Positions 50,115 through 59,805 of a stretch of DNA of 64,000 nucleotides are shown piece by piece. The notes beneath the pieces were generated by a model. The model was not told where the DNA came from. It did not search any database and saw only the letters and a list, made by a program, of their open reading frames with translations. The translations under genes were made by a program, and so were the position numbers. Source of the DNA: Streptomyces sp. NBC_01717 (GTDB lineage: Bacteria > Actinomycetota > Actinomycetes > Streptomycetales > Streptomycetaceae); the NCBI RefSeq assembly GCF_036248255.1, contig NZ_CP109179.1, positions 434,001 through 498,000 on the forward strand. The letters are read 5' to 3'. How positions within the stretch are numbered: the stretch's first letter is position 1; every line of letters begins with the position of its first letter.

Positions 50115-50569
50115 TCAACAGAACGCCCCTGCGGGAAGCCTCAGGCCACTGCCGCCGAGGCCGAACGCTGCGCCGAGCGTGGCCGCATTCGTCAGCCGCC
50201 CCGTACCGTCCGGCTTCTCCAACCATCCGAGTCCGTCTAGGTACCGGTCGGCCGGCAGGCAGAGCAGCGAGCGTGCCTCGGGGTGGACCGTCAGCCGCGG
50301 CAGGTCGGCGAGAAGCTCCTCGGCACCGGGCGGCACGAGCCACCACGCACGGTCGGCGCCGGGGTGAACCAGGAGCGGGCCGAGCCGTTCGGGGCCGATG
50401 CGCTGCAGCGCGGCGACCGACGGACGGATGTCGGCCTCCACAGCGAGCCACAGCCGACCGCTCGGAAGTTAGCGAGTTCGCCGGCTGCCCATTTGCGTTG
50501 CACCAGCACAGGGTTCGGGGCGCAGGAAGCCAGCCAGTCTGTGCCCGGATTGCGTGTCCGTGAGGCCAT
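50115..50569 (-). pseudogene. Hypothetical element protein, frameshifted
   Basis: MASRTRNPGTDWLASCAPNP and VQRKWAAGELANFRAVG in one frame; then after a shift near 50445 VEADIRPSVAALQRIG, ADLPRLTVHPEARSLLCLPA and WLEKPDGTGRLTNAATLGAA. The second part is typical of small streptomycete proteins found beside the CxxC family. One indel separates them. Confidence 0.5.
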
Positions 50570-50859
50570 GAACAGCACCGTAGGAGCGACGGTTGCGGTA
50601 CCGCTTGGTGATTGCGCCGGATTGCAAATGCCGCCTGGCCGGTTGGCGGGGGTTGCTTATGAGAGGTCGAGAGTGGCCCTCGCGCGGCCGATCAGGCGCC
50701 GTGCCTGGGGGCCGTGAACCGCGCCGCCAGCTGTCGGGAGGTCACAGGGCCCGGCAAGAGTTGGCCCTCGCGGAGAGCACGGCGACTCAGACGATCCGGG
50801 GAGTGGAGGTCTCGCGGATTACGAGCGCCCGCGCCGGCGTCCACCTTGCTGCCGCCCTG

Positions 50860-51215
50860 GTCCAGTAGTTCGGAGACGACCCGACCCGATCTGCCTCCGC
50901 GAAAGCACGCAAGAACTACGCCGGGACCAGTCCTGTCACCCGTGCCTCCGGCAAGACCTGCACCATCCAGGCTCGCTACGTCCGCAATTACCGCCTCGCC
51001 GACGCCCTCCAACGTCAGGCGTTCTGCGCCCTGCAAGCATCCCCCGGCGCCCGCCGCTACTACGACAGCAACGCGCCCGCGACCTCGACTACAACCCCGC
51101 CCTACGCCAAGTCGGGAACCGCCTCGTTGGCATCCTTCACGGCTGCCTCAAGACCCGAACCCGCTACGACGAGGCGACCGCCTGGTCGCACCACGCACAC
51201 CTCCAAGCCGCTTGA
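50860..51215 (+). pseudogene. IS110-family transposase remnant
   Basis: AKARKNYAGTSPVTRASGKT and NYRLADALQRQAFCALQASP, then in another frame ARDLDYNPALRQVGNRLVGI and HGCLKTRTRYDEATAW. It is the Transposase_20 half of an IS110 enzyme, without the N-terminal half. Confidence 0.7.
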
Positions 51216-51359
51216 CCTCTAACGGCATGGGGTGTCTGACACGCAAATGCCCGGGGCGGTCGTTCCGTCACCAGCGCCATACACCAGCCGCCCGCCCCGG
51301 GCACCGCTCCCCCTTCCACACCCTCACCACGGGGGTCGGACCAGGTATCCCCGCTACCG

Positions 51360-51793
51360 GCGCTCCCGCGATCAGGCGTTTCGCGAACATCGGGACTTCG
51401 AAGTGATCACCAGCATGCCGGGCCTGGGCGTGATCCTCGGTGCCGAGTTCCTGGCCGCGACCGGCGGCGACATGAGTCTCTTCGGCACTCCTGACCGCCT
51501 CGCCGGCTTCGGCGGCGTTGCTCCCGTGCCCCGCGACTCCGGCAAGATCAGCGGCAACCTCCGCCGCCCGCGCCGCTACAACCGCCGACTCCAACGAGTC
51601 TTCACATCTCCGCGTTGTTCAGCATCCGTCACTGCGAGGACTCCCGCCGGTTTTTCGAACGCAAGCGAGCCGAGGCAAGCGCCACATCCAGGCCGTCCTC
51701 GCCCTGGCCCGCCTCCGGGTCAACGTCATCTGGGCCCTCCTGCGCGATGGACGGACTTACGAAGCCGTGCCGCCCACCGTTCTCGCAGCTTGA
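51360..51793 (+). pseudogene. Second IS110-type transposase remnant
   Basis: VITSMPGLGVILGAEFLAAT, DRLAGFGGVAPVPRDSGKIS and, after frame changes, ERKRAEGKRHIQAVLALARL ending TYEAVPPTVLAA. It belongs to a different IS110 subgroup from the copy just upstream. The two halves adjoin, suggesting nested insertions 5' of the conservon. Confidence 0.7.
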
Positions 51794-51999
51794 CAAACAG
51801 CATTAGGAATCAATCGGAGCGTGACTCGATACGCACTGGTATGCGGAGGGGGTTGATCGTTTTGATCGAAAACCCCGATAGGCTCCCCTGTGGCGCTGCG
51901 AGTCGACGCGAACGCACTCGGTCGTCTCGAGCTGTGTGCTCGACGCGTACGGCGCCTGCACACCCCCCTGTTCGATCGTATTGCTTTCGAAGGATGCAG

Positions 52000-53664
52000 A
52001 TGGAATTAGCCACTCCGCCCCCGGCGGCGCGGGCACCGGGCGCCTGGTACAGCTGGTGGCTGATGCCGCTCGCTTTAGGAGCAGGAACCGTCGCCACCGC
52101 GGTCGCGGGACCCGACCAGGTCCAGATACCCGCGACGTTCGCCGGTGCCGCGGCCACGGCGGCCAGCGCCGTCTGCGTACGGCTCCTCGTCCGCACCCAG
52201 TCCCAACTGCGCCGCGCCGACGGCGACTTCCGCACCTCACAGGCTGAGCACTCCCAGCAGTGGCAGCAACATGTGGCAGGACTTGAACGTAAGTACGCGG
52301 CCAAGCGCTCCGGCCTGGACGCACAATTGGACAAGCAGGCCAAGACCTTCGAGGCTCGCCTCGCGGAGCAGACGCGGGCCCACGAGACCGGCATGACCGC
52401 GCAGACCCACGCGGCACACGAGCAACTCTCCCGTCAGCAGGCCGTCGTGGGAAGGCTTGGTGACACCTACCTCCCCGAGGCGCTGAAGCGGTTGCGGGAC
52501 GGCGAGGCCATCGACGACATCCTGTTGGAAGTCGGCCATGAGACGGATGCCGGCCCGGAGTTGCGCGCCGGGTTGCGCAAGGTCCTGCGGACCGCGCTGA
52601 TAGGCGTGGAAGAGGAGTTCGACCGTTCCACTTCGGCCGAGCAGGCAGTGGTCAGCATCGGCAGCCGGATCCATGTGCTGACCAGCAAGCTGCGCGGACG
52701 GCTGCACGAGATGCAGGGCGAGCACGGGCGGCTGCCCGCGGTGGCCCAGGGCCTCATGGAGCTGGACCAGGAGATCGGCCCTGCCGACTGTCTCGCTGCC
52801 AGCATCGGCGTACTCGGCGGTTCGGACCGGCCCGGACGCCAGTGGCAGGAGCCACAGCGACTGCTCAGCGTCGCCCGTGGCGGCATCGGCCGCATCAAGG
52901 ACTTCGACCGCGTCCAGGTCCGTCACCTGCCCGAACTCGGCGTCGACGGCGGCCTGGTGGACCATCTCACGCTGATCTTCGCCCACCTCCTGGACAACGC
53001 GGCGCGTTACTCGCCGCCCACCGAGCCCGTGGTCGTCTCCGGCAAGGAGGTCCCCAACGGCGTCGGCATCGAGATCCAGGACGCGGGCAAGGGCCTGAGC
53101 GACGAGAAGAAGCGCGAGGCGGAGCAGTCCCTCGCGGGCACCTCGAAGGGCCCCGGCCTCGGCGGCATCTCGGAGGACGCGAACCTGGGCCTGCGCGTGG
53201 TGGGCACCCTGGCACGCCGCTACGGCATCCGAGTCACCTTCGCGGACTCGCCCTGGCTCGGCACCTCGGTGGTCGTGGTGGTGCCGCACAAGTACTTCAG
53301 CCCATTGCCCGCCGCCGTCACGGAGCCGGCCCCGACAACCGCGGTGGGGTCCTCGACCGGCCGCGAGCCGATCCAGATCACGGCCGTGGAGATCACCGAC
53401 GCGGTGGACACCACTCCCGGTGGACTGCCCAGGCGCCGCAGCATCCACAACGACATCGCGGGACCGCAGTCCAGGGCCGCTGAGCGCAGCGAAGAAAGCG
53501 TGGCCGCCGTGCCGCCCGACGCGTCCTTCACCGGCCTCGCCGCCTTCGCCACGGCCGGACAGGCAAGCGGCCCACCGCGCGAGAACACCGCGGACCGCGC
53601 CCAGGCCACGGACGCCGAGACCGCTGCCGGACGCGAGTCCAACCGCACTGAAGAGAGCTACTAG
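52000..53664 (+). CDS. cvnA: Conservon protein CvnA, histidine-kinase-like sensor
   Basis: 554 residues. ATG 52000 is chosen because GAAGG lies seven bases upstream. Two membrane segments (WWLMPLALGAGTVATAVAG and ATFAGAAATAASAVCVRLLV) are followed by a coiled coil of about 100 residues, and then a HATPase_c domain with the N box HLLDNAARYSPP, the G1 box IEIQDAGKGLS and the G2 region NLGLRVVGTLARRYG. The C-terminus is long and disordered. It is the membrane sensor of a GPCR-like conservon complex that works with CvnB, C and D. First gene of a five-gene overlapping operon. Confidence 0.88.
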   Translation: MELATPPPAARAPGAWYSWWLMPLALGAGTVATAVAGPDQVQIPATFAGAAATAASAVCVRLLVRTQSQLRRADGDFRTSQAEHSQQWQQHVAGLERKYAAKRSGLDAQLDKQAKTFEARLAEQTRAHETGMTAQTHAAHEQLSRQQAVVGRLGDTYLPEALKRLRDGEAIDDILLEVGHETDAGPELRAGLRKVLRTALIGVEEEFDRSTSAEQAVVSIGSRIHVLTSKLRGRLHEMQGEHGRLPAVAQGLMELDQEIGPADCLAASIGVLGGSDRPGRQWQEPQRLLSVARGGIGRIKDFDRVQVRHLPELGVDGGLVDHLTLIFAHLLDNAARYSPPTEPVVVSGKEVPNGVGIEIQDAGKGLSDEKKREAEQSLAGTSKGPGLGGISEDANLGLRVVGTLARRYGIRVTFADSPWLGTSVVVVVPHKYFSPLPAAVTEPAPTTAVGSSTGREPIQITAVEITDAVDTTPGGLPRRRSIHNDIAGPQSRAAERSEESVAAVPPDASFTGLAAFATAGQASGPPRENTADRAQATDAETAAGRESNRTEESY

Positions 53665-53668
53665 TCCC

Positions 53669-54079
53669 ATGACGCAACAGGGAGCCGATGTGAGCTGGGC
53701 GCTCCGCGATCTGACGGAGAGCATCAAGGAGATTCGTTTCGCCCTTGTGGCATCGAGTGATGGTAAGGCGATCACTTCGTATGGTGCCGAGGACCCCGAT
53801 GATGTGGACCGGTTCGCGGCTGTGGTCGCGGGGTTGCAGGCGTTGGCCCAGCCGGTGGCCAAGCAGTTCCCCAAGTACGCCGGGCAGCTGCGGCTCGCGA
53901 TGATCGAGGTCGACGGGGGTCACTTGTTCGTGGTGCGGGCGGGTGTGGAGACGTATCTCGGGGTGCTGGCGAGGGAGGGCCTTGACCAGGGTCTTCTGGG
54001 TCATCAGATGAGGGATCTGGCCCGCAGGATGGGCGAGCTCCTCGGCACCACTCCGCGCCTGGACGAGCACTCTGGATGA
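53669..54079 (+). CDS. cvnB: Conservon protein CvnB, roadblock/LC7 domain
   Basis: 136 residues from ATG 53669. Single roadblock/LC7 fold with IRFALVASSDGKAITSYG and LRLAMIEVDGGHLFVVRAG. Such proteins regulate small GTPases of the MglA/Cvn type, here CvnD. The stop overlaps the CvnC start (ATGA). Confidence 0.9.
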   Translation: MTQQGADVSWALRDLTESIKEIRFALVASSDGKAITSYGAEDPDDVDRFAAVVAGLQALAQPVAKQFPKYAGQLRLAMIEVDGGHLFVVRAGVETYLGVLAREGLDQGLLGHQMRDLARRMGELLGTTPRLDEHSG

Positions 54080-54447
54080 GTGCTACCCGCCGTCTAACGG
54101 ACCCGTCCGGTCTTGAGCGCTACTACGTCCTTACCGGTGGCCGCAGCGGGCCGGGCGGTTCCGCGGCGAGTCTTGACGTGGCGACTCTTGTCGTTGCGCG
54201 CGCCGCAGCCGTACCCGGCATGCAGCACGAGCACGAGGGGATACTCCGACGCTGCCGCGATCCGCTGTCGGTGGCCGAACTCGGCGCCCATCTCGGATTG
54301 CCCTTCAACATTCTCGCGGTGCTCCTGGCCGATCTGCTGGACGCAGGCCGCGTCGAAGCCCGCAATCCCATCCCGGCGTCAGGCGCCGGCCGCGGGCCCG
54401 ACCTCGCGCTCCTTGAGAAGGTACTCAGTGGACTTCAAAGGCTTTGA
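54076..54447 (+). CDS. cvnC: Conservon protein CvnC, DUF742
   Basis: 123 residues, ATG overlapping the CvnB stop. A winged-helix-like DUF742 protein with the family segment LRRCRDPLSVAELGAHLGLP and VLLADLLDAGRVEARNP. It links the sensor to the GTPase in conservons. The N-terminal RYYVLTGGRSGPGG replaces the usual RPYALTGGRT-type opening, a minor variation. Confidence 0.9.
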   Translation: MSATRRLTDPSGLERYYVLTGGRSGPGGSAASLDVATLVVARAAAVPGMQHEHEGILRRCRDPLSVAELGAHLGLPFNILAVLLADLLDAGRVEARNPIPASGAGRGPDLALLEKVLSGLQRL

Positions 54448-55039
54448 CCATCCCGACCAGAGGTCGGGCGGCGGCACCCGCTCGGTGAAGGTGATGATCG
54501 CCGGCGGGTTCGGCACCGGAAAGACCACCATGGTGCGCTCGGTCAGCGACATCGAGCCGCTCACCACCGAGGAGACGCTGACTCAGGCCAGTGTCGGTGT
54601 CGACAACCTGATCGGCGTGGCGGACAAGACGCAGACCACCGTCAGTCTGGATTTCGGGAAGATCGGTATCAACGACGAGTTGGTGCTTTATCTGTTCGGG
54701 ACGCCGGGCCAGGAGCGGTTCTGGTTCCTGTGGAACGGTCTGTTCAAGGGGGCTCTGGGGGCGGTGGTGTTGGTGGACACGCGTCGTCTGGCGTCGAGTT
54801 TCAGGGCGATCGAGGAGATGGAGCGGCAGGGCGTTCCGTTCGTCATCGCGCTGAATGTTTTCCCCGATTCCAAGGAGCATCCGATCGAGGAGATCCGTGA
54901 CGCCCTGGACATCTCTGCGCACACCCCGATCGTGGCCTGCGATGCCCGGGACCGGACCTCGAGCCGTGACGTCCTTGTCGCGCTGATACGCCATCTGAAG
55001 GAACGCTCCGCCACCGCTGCTGCTGTGGAGCCCCGATGA
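54428..55039 (+). CDS. cvnD: Conservon GTPase CvnD
   Basis: 203 residues from GTG 54428, 20 bp inside the cvnC end. A small GTPase with P-loop AGGFGTGKTT (25-34), switch II LYLFGTPGQERFWFLW and an NKxD-like region LNVFPDSKEHP, where the base-recognition motif is atypical as in other CvnD proteins. It acts with CvnA-C at the membrane. The stop overlaps the P450 start by 4 bp. Confidence 0.9.
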   Translation: MDFKGFDHPDQRSGGGTRSVKVMIAGGFGTGKTTMVRSVSDIEPLTTEETLTQASVGVDNLIGVADKTQTTVSLDFGKIGINDELVLYLFGTPGQERFWFLWNGLFKGALGAVVLVDTRRLASSFRAIEEMERQGVPFVIALNVFPDSKEHPIEEIRDALDISAHTPIVACDARDRTSSRDVLVALIRHLKERSATAAAVEPR

Positions 55040-56304
55040 CCGACCAGCTCACCAACGGCTCCTCCGCCCCCCGCGGGTGCCCTGTCGCGCATGGCGGCGC
55101 CGGCGATCTCGCCCGGCTGTACGGGGCGGACGCGGCACTGGACCCGCACGGCATCTACGGGCGGCTGCGCAAGGAGCACGGGGCGGTGGCGCCGGTACTC
55201 CTTGAGGGCGACGTCCCGGCGTGGCTGGTCCTGGGCTACCGCGAGAACCGGCGGGTGCTGGACAACCCCCGCCAGTTCAGCAGGGATTCGCGTATCTGGC
55301 GGGACTGGAAGGAAGGACGCGTTGAGGCCACCTCGCCGCTGATCCCGATGCTGGGCTGGCGCCCCGACTGCGTGTCCCAGGACGGTGAGCCGCACCGCAG
55401 GCTGCGTGGAGCGGTCACCGACAATCTGCAGACCCTCGCCGGCCGCGGCATCCGCCGCCATGTCACGCACTTCGCGAACAAGCAGATCGACGCGTTCGCC
55501 GACGCGGGCAGCGCCGACCTGGTGGGCGACTATGCCGAGTACCTGCCGATGCTCGTACTGACCAGGCTGTTCGGTCTCCCGGCGGCCGAGGGGCACAACC
55601 TTGCCGTCTCCTGTGCTCAGGTCATCAAGGGCGGTGAGGGAGCTCTTGCCCACAACGACCGGATCATGGAGATCCTCGGGGAGCTCGCCGAGCGCAAGCG
55701 CTCCGAGCCGGGCTCCGACTTCACCACCGGGCTGCTCGGACACGAAGCAGGCCTCGACGACGACGAGATCCTCAGCCATCTGCGCCTGGTGCTGATCACC
55801 GCGCACACCACCACCAGCAATCTGCTGGCCCGGGTGCTGCAGCTGATCCTCACCGACACCTCCCGGCTCGCGGGACTGGTGAGCGGACAGCTCAACATCA
55901 CCACGGTCGTCGAAGAGGTGATGTGGAACACCCCGCCGCTCGCCGTCCTGCCCGGGCGCTTCGCCACCGCCGACCTCGAACTGGCCGGTCACCACATCAA
56001 GGAGGGCGACCTGCTGGTGCTCGGGCTCACCGCAGGCAACCTCGACCCGGAGATCCGTCCCGACACCGGGGTCTCCATCCAGGGCAACCAGTCGCACCTC
56101 GCGTTCAGCGGAGGGGCGCACGAGTGTCCGGGCCAGAACATCGGCCAGGCCATCATCGAGACGGCCGTCGACGTCCTGGTGCACCGGCTGCCAGGACTGC
56201 GCCTCGCCGTGCCGGCCGACGACCTCACCTCGACCGCCTCCACCTGGGAGGCACGCCTGGACAGTCTCCCGATCCAGTTCGCCGCGCAGACCTCTGGGGT
56301 CTGA
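55036..56304 (+). CDS. Conservon cytochrome P450, CYP157-like, lacking ExxR
   Basis: 422 residues, ATG overlapping the cvnD stop. The haem-binding loop AFSGGAHECPGQNIG (Cys364) is normal. The I helix has LVLITAHTTTSNLL in place of the common AGxxT. The K-helix ExxR motif is replaced by EVMW (294-297), the defining oddity of the CYP157 family that accompanies conservons. It may be a sensor-linked oxygenase or redox component rather than a classical hydroxylase. In many conservons a CYP154 gene follows; here the 3' side is debris, so the partner seems lost. Confidence 0.88.
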   Translation: MTDQLTNGSSAPRGCPVAHGGAGDLARLYGADAALDPHGIYGRLRKEHGAVAPVLLEGDVPAWLVLGYRENRRVLDNPRQFSRDSRIWRDWKEGRVEATSPLIPMLGWRPDCVSQDGEPHRRLRGAVTDNLQTLAGRGIRRHVTHFANKQIDAFADAGSADLVGDYAEYLPMLVLTRLFGLPAAEGHNLAVSCAQVIKGGEGALAHNDRIMEILGELAERKRSEPGSDFTTGLLGHEAGLDDDEILSHLRLVLITAHTTTSNLLARVLQLILTDTSRLAGLVSGQLNITTVVEEVMWNTPPLAVLPGRFATADLELAGHHIKEGDLLVLGLTAGNLDPEIRPDTGVSIQGNQSHLAFSGGAHECPGQNIGQAIIETAVDVLVHRLPGLRLAVPADDLTSTASTWEARLDSLPIQFAAQTSGV

Positions 56305-56345
56305 CCAGCACAGACCACTGGAGGTCGGGAGTGTAAAACTACCTT

Positions 56346-56648
56346 TTAGCCGAGGCGTTCCAGGATCCACTGGAGCCCGCCACCGTAACTGACGACGGCG
56401 CGGCTGCCCTGCGTGGTCAGGTGGCCCAGCTCGCCCCGGCCCGAGGGCGATGGCGACCGGCCCTTCCGAGGCCTCGCCCTGATCGTCCACCGGTCGGGCT
56501 GGCGCCCGCACTCGTCGACCCACACCGCCGGCGGGTAGATCCGGATCGGCGAGAGCGCCAGGCAGCGGCCTTCACCACGCGCCTCGACGATCTGGGCCAG
56601 ACCGTGCAACACGCGGCCAGCCACTTTGTCCTCACCCCCGTTGGGCAA
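56346..56648 (-). CDS. Possible small protein, 100 aa
   Basis: A frame with plausible protein-like parts (AGRVLHGLAQIVEARGEGRC, YPPAVWVDECGRQPDRW) but no known family and no strong ribosome site. It lies tail to tail with the P450 gene. Confidence 0.3.
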   Translation of the reverse strand: MPNGGEDKVAGRVLHGLAQIVEARGEGRCLALSPIRIYPPAVWVDECGRQPDRWTIRARPRKGRSPSPSGRGELGHLTTQGSRAVVSYGGGLQWILERLG

Positions 56649-56649
56649 G

Positions 56650-56837
56650 GACGGTGGTCAAGTTGTCTTCCGGGGCCGACTGAGTCTCACGGGCGATGGG
56701 GGGCCGTCCGGGAAGTGGCCGACACCCAGATCCTGTTCGACCTCGCCGACCCGCCGCCACCGATTGCAAGCGATGGAACATGGGTCGAGGTCCGTGTGGA
56801 GCGGAACAGCGTCAGCCTGTGGCCTTACCTGCTGTGA
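56650..56837 (+). pseudogene. Small protein 3' fragment
   Basis: GQVVFRGRLSLTGDGG in one frame, then ADTQILFDLADPPPPIASDG and WVEVRVERNSVSLWPYLL in the next. This reads as the end of a strand-rich small protein broken by a shift near 56715. Family not recognised. Confidence 0.4.
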
Positions 56838-56995
56838 TTCAGAGGAGTCCGGCTCTGTCGCCGTTCAGCTGTCCCGCCAGTTGTGGGTTGATTCACGGGT
56901 GAGTCTGCGGCTCTTGAGGTCGATCATCGCGACGCGGATCATGGCTTCGGAGCGGTGACGATGGGTCTCGTATTCTCGGGACGGGCGGCGATGGT

Positions 56996-57405
56996 TCATG
57001 AGCCAGCCGGTTGGGTCGGCCGCGCGGTGAGGTGCTCGCCGTGGGGCGAATCCTGTTCCGCGCGGCCTCCCGCCGAACCGGACATGACGGTTTCCCGGTC
57101 ATCCGGCTCTCCAGTGACTACTGCGTGAGCGATCTGGCTGGCCGTTCTGAAATGGATGCGATCGTGGCAGACGTCGCAGGCCACGACCGTTTTGCTTCGT
57201 CGGTGAAGCATGACGCGCGCCCAGTCGGAAGGCTGCCATCCGGCATGTGCGAGGTTGGTGAGAGCGCGGACATGGTGCACCCGCACGTTGCCCTTGCTTC
57301 CGCAGATCTCGCAGGTATCCGCCAGAAGTCTCGCGATGAGTTCCTTCTGCGGAAAGTCCACCCGGACCGGCTTGCGGTCGGTGAGTTCCGCCGCTCGCTG
57401 CCCCG
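56996..57405 (-). pseudogene. Group II intron maturase C-terminal (HNH) fragment
   Basis: FPQKELIARLLADTCEICGS, NVRVHHVRALTNLAHAGWQP and SKTVVACDVCHDRIHF form the HNH endonuclease end of group II intron-encoded reverse transcriptases. Cys pairs and the HH motif are intact, but the RT and maturase parts are absent. The upstream boundary joins a TnpB fragment at about 57405. Confidence 0.65.
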
Positions 57406-57600
57406 GGCGCCGGTCAGCATCTTGTCGAGCTGCGCCGGTCCGCAGGTGCGCTCATCCACGCCTTCGGGCCGGTTCCTGTTCCACACGTGGGTCTGCTTCG
57501 ACTTGGCACAGCACTCGTTCCACACCCATCGGCACCGGTCCCACTGCGCCAACAGCGCGGCGCACGCGGTGGACGACACACGCAGACGAAACCCCGCCCG
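57405..57600 (-). pseudogene. TnpB (IS200/IS605) N-terminal fragment
   Basis: LLAQWDRCRWVWNECCAKSK and RTCGPAQLDKMLTGARG match the first about 70 residues of actinobacterial TnpB. One extra base near the start breaks the frame. The RuvC nuclease part is missing, cut at the joint with the group II intron fragment. No guide-RNA region can follow it here. Confidence 0.6.
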
Positions 57601-57756
57601 CCTGCACCTGCGTCGTCACGACCTCAACCTATCCGGGAGGTATGACAGTTGAGAACTCTTGATGATCGCAGGCGCCCTCACCACCGTCCGGGGTGACTGA
57701 ATCGCCCTGACGGCAATTCAGCTACCTCCGCCCTGCTCCACAGGAGTCCGATCCCT

Positions 57757-57776
57757 CCCCGCCCGAAACGACGGGG
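57757..57776 (+). repeat. Hairpin resembling an IS200/IS605 right end
   Basis: CCCCG and CGGGG form a short stem around a 10-base loop, followed by GCATCCTCGGAGG. This resembles the conserved right-end/guide-RNA 3' region of streptomycete IS605-type elements. No tnpB lies in the matching orientation, so it would be a solo end. The flanks (57661-58022) contain no other recognisable feature. Confidence 0.35.
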
Positions 57777-58022
57777 CATCCTCGGAGGTATCCAGTGGAC
57801 GGTCCCCGGAGTGGCCTAACCGCTCCCTTCGAACCTCTGTTGCATTATATTCGGGCCAAGTCACCATTTCCCAGGCCGCTTTGTGGCATACCTGCGAGTC
57901 CGGTCCGACTACGGGGAGGGGCAGCGAGTGAGTGACGGGGGCGCCGGGTTCGGCAGGGTCGAGGCCGGCGCGCAGTTGGCAGTGCGGGTCTTCGAGGGTA
58001 GGAGCGGTGGGGCTGGGAGTAC

Positions 58023-58520
58023 GTGGATCCGCCGGCCCTGATTCCGCACCACTTGGCGAACAAGCCTCCGGTGTGGACGGAACCGTACGACCAAGAGGTG
58101 CGCCGGCTGGAGGCCGCGACCGGGCAGAAAAACGGCAAGGGCATCGGGTGCGCCATAGCCCTGATGCTCCTCGTCGGCCTCTTCATCAGTGCGCAGTACG
58201 GCGTCGTGCTGCTGATCACCGTGATCGCGATCATCGTGACCCCACATGCGCGGGTCTCCGCCGCCCGCGGCGCGGCACAGCGCCGGCGCGAACGGCTGTG
58301 GAGCGACCACCAGCAGATGGTGGAGCACTGGCGAAGGCTCGTAGCCGAACACGAGGCACAGCATCGCCTCCGCTCCGCGGAGATCGATCTCTGGTATCCA
58401 CTGCGGCTGGAGTCCAGGCCGAGCCGCATCGATGTGTTCGGCGGGACCGGGAACGGCTGGGCCAGTCTGCTGGCCACCGTCGGCGGCCCGCTGCTCGGCA
58501 GCGGGCAGGCCGTGCCGGGT
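58023..58520 (+). pseudogene. TraB/HerA-like ATPase, N-terminal part only
   Basis: GTG 58023. ALIPHHLANKPPVWTEPYDQ, a double hydrophobic stretch (GCAIALMLLVGLFISAQYGV), a coiled segment (RRRERLWSDHQQMVEHWRRL) and SRIDVFGGTGNGWASLLATV, a P-loop-like turn. This layout belongs to membrane-bound ATPases of streptomycete conjugative elements. Homology stops after GPLLGSGQA; the rest of the motor is lost. Confidence 0.55.
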
Positions 58521-58577
58521 CGCGCGGAACAGGGGGTCACCTCCCAGACCGCACGGCCAGTCAGGCGAGCGGCCACA

Positions 58578-58826
58578 TTACGGCAGCTCAAATGCCCTGC
58601 CATTCATATTCGTTGTCATGCGACGACCACTACGGGCCCCGTTCTGGCGGGAGGCCAGCGCCGTGCGGGCCCGGTGGTCGATCTCGATGAGGTGGGGGGC
58701 GACAAAGCCGTGGTAGTCCGCTTTGCTCCTGGTCGGTAGATCCCGCCAGCCGGTGATGCGGCGACAGCAGTGGCACGCACCGTACCGGCAGCGGGCGGCG
58801 AAGTATTCGACCGAGTAGTTCCGCAT
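58578..58826 (-). CDS. Possible small Cys-rich protein, 82 aa
   Basis: ATG 58826. MRNYSVEYFAARCRYGACHC, then RDLPTRSKADYHGFVAPHLI. Cysteines are spaced as in a zinc knuckle. It lies convergent to the truncated ATPase gene. No family recognised. Confidence 0.3.
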   Translation of the reverse strand: MRNYSVEYFAARCRYGACHCCRRITGWRDLPTRSKADYHGFVAPHLIEIDHRARTALASRQNGARSGRRMTTNMNGRAFELP

Positions 58827-58859
58827 CGCATAGTCGAAAGTGTTCTCCTCACTGGCGAC

Positions 58860-59069
58860 TATGGGTGCGCGGACGACGAAGTCGTGCGCAGCGCTGGAAT
58901 TGAGGCGGATCCCGACGGAGTGTGGCTGCCTCGCGACGAACCGAGACCCGAGGGCGCGTTCAGCAGTACCGACATGCTGCGCATCCACGTCGGGGTCTAC
59001 CGCGTGATGTGCGAGATCGGCGACCAGCAGATCCGCGTCAGCGTCGTCCACCTCGGACGCCTGCGCTGA
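58860..59069 (+). pseudogene. RelE/ParE-like C-terminal fragment (tentative)
   Basis: The end of the frame, LRIHVGVYRVMCEIGDQQIR then VSVVHLGRL, resembles the final strands of RelE/ParE toxins (RVGxYRVxYxI...VxxVGxR). The N-terminal helices are not convincing. Could be chance or a different family. Confidence 0.3.
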
Positions 59070-59149
59070 AGCACAACCGAATGGGACGGCCTCCGTGGGA
59101 GGCCGCCCCAGTACGTCACGTGATGTCCGTCGATGGCGGGGGTCTCAAC

Positions 59150-59798
59150 GGGGCCGTCGGTGCATCCATCCCTTCTGGCCACCGGTGGGGACGCTGCTCG
59201 GCCGACGCGGCCCATGCGGCGACGGGCTCGCGGCCTGGTACTGCGGCCTCGGGCTGTCGCCGTACACCGCCTGGTGAGGGAGCCTCCGATACCGGATGCG
59301 GCGAGACCGCCCTCGTGTCCGGCGATGTCGAAGCGGTTGGCGGTCTTGGAGCCGGGGCGCAGCTGGATGCCGAGGTCGTCGCCCCACGCCTCGATGGCGT
59401 CGCGGATCCACCGGCCGTGCTCATCGGCGAGGGACGCGGTGTAGGAGCCGATGATGACGCGGCGTTCGGGGAACTTGCGCAGGCACCACAGGGTGCCCAG
59501 CGGGAGGCGCGTCGGGACTTGCCCTGCCGTGGCGGCCTGGTGAGCATGACGCGGTCCGCCCGGCCGGCTGCCATGTCGATCCATGCGGAGTCGATCAGGT
59601 TGAGGTGGGGGGCCTGCGCGCGGCGGTTGGTGAGGACGGCGGCGAGGGCGCCCGGCAAGGCGTCCATGGCCATGCGGCGTTCGGCACGGGCCAGGAGGAG
59701 GCGCAGCCCCGGTGAGGCTGCGGCCACCATCTCGCGCTGCACGGCGGGGAGTTACACCCGGTAGGCGGCGACCAGCTGGGCTTCGCGGTCATTCGGAG
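59150..59798 (-). pseudogene. Phage terminase large subunit remnant
   Basis: From about 59800: REAQLVAAYRV, a TAA stop, then MVAAASPGLRLLLARAER, APHLNLIDSAWIDMAAG and RVMLTRPPRQGKS (Walker A); after a frameshift FPERRVIIGSYTASLADEHG and EAWGDDLGIQLRPGSKTANR. It is the ATPase half of a TerL. The nuclease half is missing. Confidence 0.65.
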
Positions 59799-59805
59799 CC
59801 ACGTG

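Noticed and set aside
54688..56523. A 611-codon minus-strand frame opposite cvnD and the P450
   Set aside because: The two plus-strand genes are complete with all motifs; the antisense translation has no recognisable domain.
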